Positions 62,412 to 64,000 of a DNA stretch of 64,000 nucleotides are shown piece after piece; the stretch's first letter is position 1, and every line of letters begins with the position of its first letter. The notes beneath the pieces are model-generated. The model did no database searches and was not told the DNA's origin. It saw only the letters and a list, made by a program, of their open reading frames with translations. The stretch spans positions 1 through 64,000 of the forward strand of contig NZ_QICN01000010.1 in assembly GCF_003201205.1 (NCBI RefSeq), in the 5' to 3' direction. Position numbers and translations under genes: made by a program. This DNA is from Sinimarinibacterium flocculans (GTDB taxonomy: Bacteria > Pseudomonadota > Gammaproteobacteria > Nevskiales > Nevskiaceae).

Positions 62412-63682
62412 GCCGGTTTCCTCAAGGTGATCTGCATCAGATCGATGCTGCCGGTGCGAAAGCCGCACTCGCAGTAGCTCAGGTAGTAGCGCCACATGCG
62501 CAGGAAGCGCTCGTCGAACTGCTGCACGATCCGCTCGCGCGCGGCAAGCACATTGCGATGCCAGTGGGCGAGCGTGTCGGCGTAGTCCCGGGCGTAGAAC
62601 TTCGCGTCTTCGGCGACGAGCCCGGCTTTCGCGGCGAGTGCCTGGAACAGCTCGGGCGGACACAGCATGCCGCCGGGGAAGATGTACTTCTGGATGAAGT
62701 CGCGCTTGCGGCGGTAGTCGTCGAAGATCTTCGGGCTGATGGTGATGCCCTGGATCGCCGCGTATCCGCCGGGCTTGAGCGCCTTCTCGATCGTCGAGAA
62801 GTAGCCGGGCCAGTAGGCCTCGCCGACGGCTTCGTACATCTCGATCGACACCACGCGGTCGTAGGTCTCGGCGACGTCGCGATAGTCGCGCAGCTCGAAT
62901 CGCACGCGGTCGGCGAGGCCGGCGGCATCGGCGCGGCGCTGGGCTTCGGCAAGCTGCTCTCTGGACAGCGTGATGCTGGTGACGCGGCAGCCGTGATGCT
63001 TCGCCGCATGGATCGCGAAGCCGCCCCAGCCGGAGCCGATCTCCAGCAGATGGTGCTCGGGACGCAGGTCCAGGCGTTCGGCCATCAGCCGGAACTTGTT
63101 GAGCTGCGCGTCCATCAGCGTTTCGTTGGGTCTGATGAACATGCCCGCTGAGTACGCCATCGTGTCGTCGAGCCACATCCTGTAGAACTCGTTGCCGAGG
63201 TCGTAGTGGTGCTCGATGTTCTCGCGCGCGCCGGACTTGGTGTTGGCGCGCAGCTTGTGGCGCAGCCAGCCGTAGAAGCGGCCGAAGATGTTCTTCTCGT
63301 ACGGGCCCTTGTAGTAGGGCTCGTTGAGATACATCACCGCGAGCAGCGGCGACAGGTCGGGAGAATCCCAGAGACCGTCGAGATAGGCCTCGCCGAAGCC
63401 GACTTCGCCGCCGCGCAGCACGTGACCGATCATTGCGCCGGAGCGGATGTGCAGCACGCCGTGCGGGCCGGGCTCGGTGCCGCGGAAGCTGCGCAGTTCG
63501 CCGTTGGGCAGCGTCACGTCCAGCGTGCCGACGCGCAGGCCGCGCAGCATGTACATCATCAGGCGCAGGCCCCATGACAGGCGGCCATCGCCGGCGAGCG
63601 ATGCCGGCAGGTCGGGCGAGAAGCCGTCGCGCCGCAGGATGCGGTTCAGGTCGGCACCGTGTTCGAGGTCGCGATCGTCCAT
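62408..63682 (-). CDS. cfa: Cyclopropane-fatty-acyl-phospholipid synthase family methyltransferase
   Basis: It adds a methylene (or related one-carbon) group to unsaturated acyl chains of membrane phospholipids, using S-adenosylmethionine. The ATG at 63682, with GGGAG before it, gives 424 residues. The SAM motif is LLEIGSGWGGFAIHAA (about residues 200-215), TSITLSREQLAEAQRR follows, and SIEMYEAVGEAYWP and the C-terminal WRYYLSYCECGFRTGSIDLMQITL are typical. It lies between a DUF1365 gene and two small membrane-protein genes, a known clustering. Confidence 0.93.
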   Translation of the reverse strand: MDDRDLEHGADLNRILRRDGFSPDLPASLAGDGRLSWGLRLMMYMLRGLRVGTLDVTLPNGELRSFRGTEPGPHGVLHIRSGAMIGHVLRGGEVGFGEAYLDGLWDSPDLSPLLAVMYLNEPYYKGPYEKNIFGRFYGWLRHKLRANTKSGARENIEHHYDLGNEFYRMWLDDTMAYSAGMFIRPNETLMDAQLNKFRLMAERLDLRPEHHLLEIGSGWGGFAIHAAKHHGCRVTSITLSREQLAEAQRRADAAGLADRVRFELRDYRDVAETYDRVVSIEMYEAVGEAYWPGYFSTIEKALKPGGYAAIQGITISPKIFDDYRRKRDFIQKYIFPGGMLCPPELFQALAAKAGLVAEDAKFYARDYADTLAHWHRNVLAARERIVQQFDERFLRMWRYYLSYCECGFRTGSIDLMQITLRKPA

Positions 63683-63705
63683 GCGTCTCCCTGCAGGTCT
63701 GTCCG

Positions 63706-63999
63706 TCAGCTCACGTCCGGCCGCAGCGGCTCCGGCTTGCGATGGAATCGCGCGCCGCGCAGCCACAGCTTCAGGGCCTCCCAGTGGATGCCCGCCACGA
63801 CCTTGGCCGTCATCCACGGCATGCGCAGGACCTGTCCGAGTATCGCCGCATCGGTCAGCGCCCGGCGCTCGCCGGCCAGCGTCGCATCGAGAATCGCCTC
63901 GCCCTCCCGTGTTTCGTGGATCGCCACGCGGACACGCGCATCGGGCGCCCCCAGCGTGAAGCGATACTGCCCGAGCCGGTCGAGAAACGGCGAGACATG
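63706..63999 (-). CDS. DUF1365 family protein (5' end outside window)
   Basis: This is the C-terminal part of a DUF1365 protein, reading in from the right edge. The visible residues start HVSPFLDRLGQYRF, then VAIHETREGEAILDATLAGERRALTDAAILGQVLRMPWMTAKVVAGIHWEALKLWLRGARFHRKP, which is the family's typical ending. The first Met in view (63927) is not the true start. DUF1365 genes commonly precede cyclopropane-fatty-acid synthase genes, as here, 23 bases upstream. Function is unknown. Confidence 0.85.
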   Translation of the reverse strand, partial: HVSPFLDRLGQYRFTLGAPDARVRVAIHETREGEAILDATLAGERRALTDAAILGQVLRMPWMTAKVVAGIHWEALKLWLRGARFHRKPEPLRPDVS

Positions 64000-64000
64000 G

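Overview
The window is a chromosomal segment of a high-GC (about two-thirds G+C) Gram-negative gammaproteobacterium. The order argH / algZ-algR-hemC-hemD-hemX-hemY is the one known from Pseudomonas and relatives. An E. coli-type LexA box, TGTAGGAGCG-type REP elements, and an outer-membrane TonB receptor fit a Xanthomonadales or Nevskiales-like lineage. The lineage is an inference from synteny and motifs, not from a marker gene. I see no rRNA, tRNA, CRISPR array, prophage or replication origin. Almost everything is compact housekeeping or catabolic coding sequence, and no gene-free stretch exceeds about 210 bases.

Layout. 1-740: right end of an IS5-family element. 0.8-5.7 kb: an LdtD-like L,D-transpeptidase, a YdfG-type SDR, a fatty-acid hydroxylase with its FadR-type regulator, and a membrane protein. 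5.7-13.2 kb: argH, divergent from algZ-algR-hemC-hemDX-hemY; algR has lost its expected stop codon. 13.3-24.2 kb: a ferredoxin-type reductase, an epimerase, mscL, a MacA/MacB-type exporter (three genes), a patatin-like lipase, DUF456, an MltD-like transglycosylase with LysM repeats, and proline iminopeptidase. 24.2-29.8 kb: the complete phenylalanine/tyrosine route to fumarate and acetoacetate (lrp / phhA-hppD-hmgA-fahA-maiA). 29.8-36.0 kb: a thioesterase and an Lrp-type regulator divergent from the branched-chain 2-oxoacid dehydrogenase operon (E1 alpha, E1 beta, E2, E3). 36.0-45.3 kb: the mutagenic repair cassette dnaE2, imuB, imuA and lexA. It is split by a DUF4168 / ECF sigma / anti-sigma block and by a HigBA-like toxin-antitoxin pair. 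45.4-52.8 kb: a membrane protein with a SnoaL/zinc-ribbon fusion protein, metR/metE, DUF72, an alcohol dehydrogenase and a BON protein. 52.9-64 kb: an EamA exporter, two esterases, an acyl-CoA ligase, a TonB receptor and a TetR regulator, then an ArsC-like protein, a small MscS, DUF2062, DUF1475, a cyclopropane-fatty-acid synthase and a partial DUF1365 protein.

How the genes work together. The two amino-acid blocks (Phe/Tyr and Val/Leu/Ile catabolism) lie back to back, each beside an Lrp/AsnC regulator that probably senses the amino acid. The lexA-imuA-imuB-dnaE2 set is an SOS-induced translesion polymerase system. lexA carries two E. coli-type boxes, but the imuA start now faces a toxin-antitoxin promoter with no box of that type. 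The 59.8-53.8 kb minus-strand run (TetR, TonB receptor, acyl-CoA ligase, esterases) looks like uptake and activation of an ester or fatty-acid-like substrate.

Most unusual features. (1) A palindromic REPIN-like repeat of the kind normally found between genes is read in frame as the linker of the E2 subunit gene bkdB, with a decayed relative in the imuB linker. (2) A 21-base near-identical motif lies both beside the ECF sigma/DUF4168 pair and upstream of the BON gene 12 kb away. (3) A 24-base palindrome between imuA and the toxin gene contains two opposed -10 boxes. (4) algR lacks a stop codon. (5) A 57-base AT-rich patch lies inside metE.
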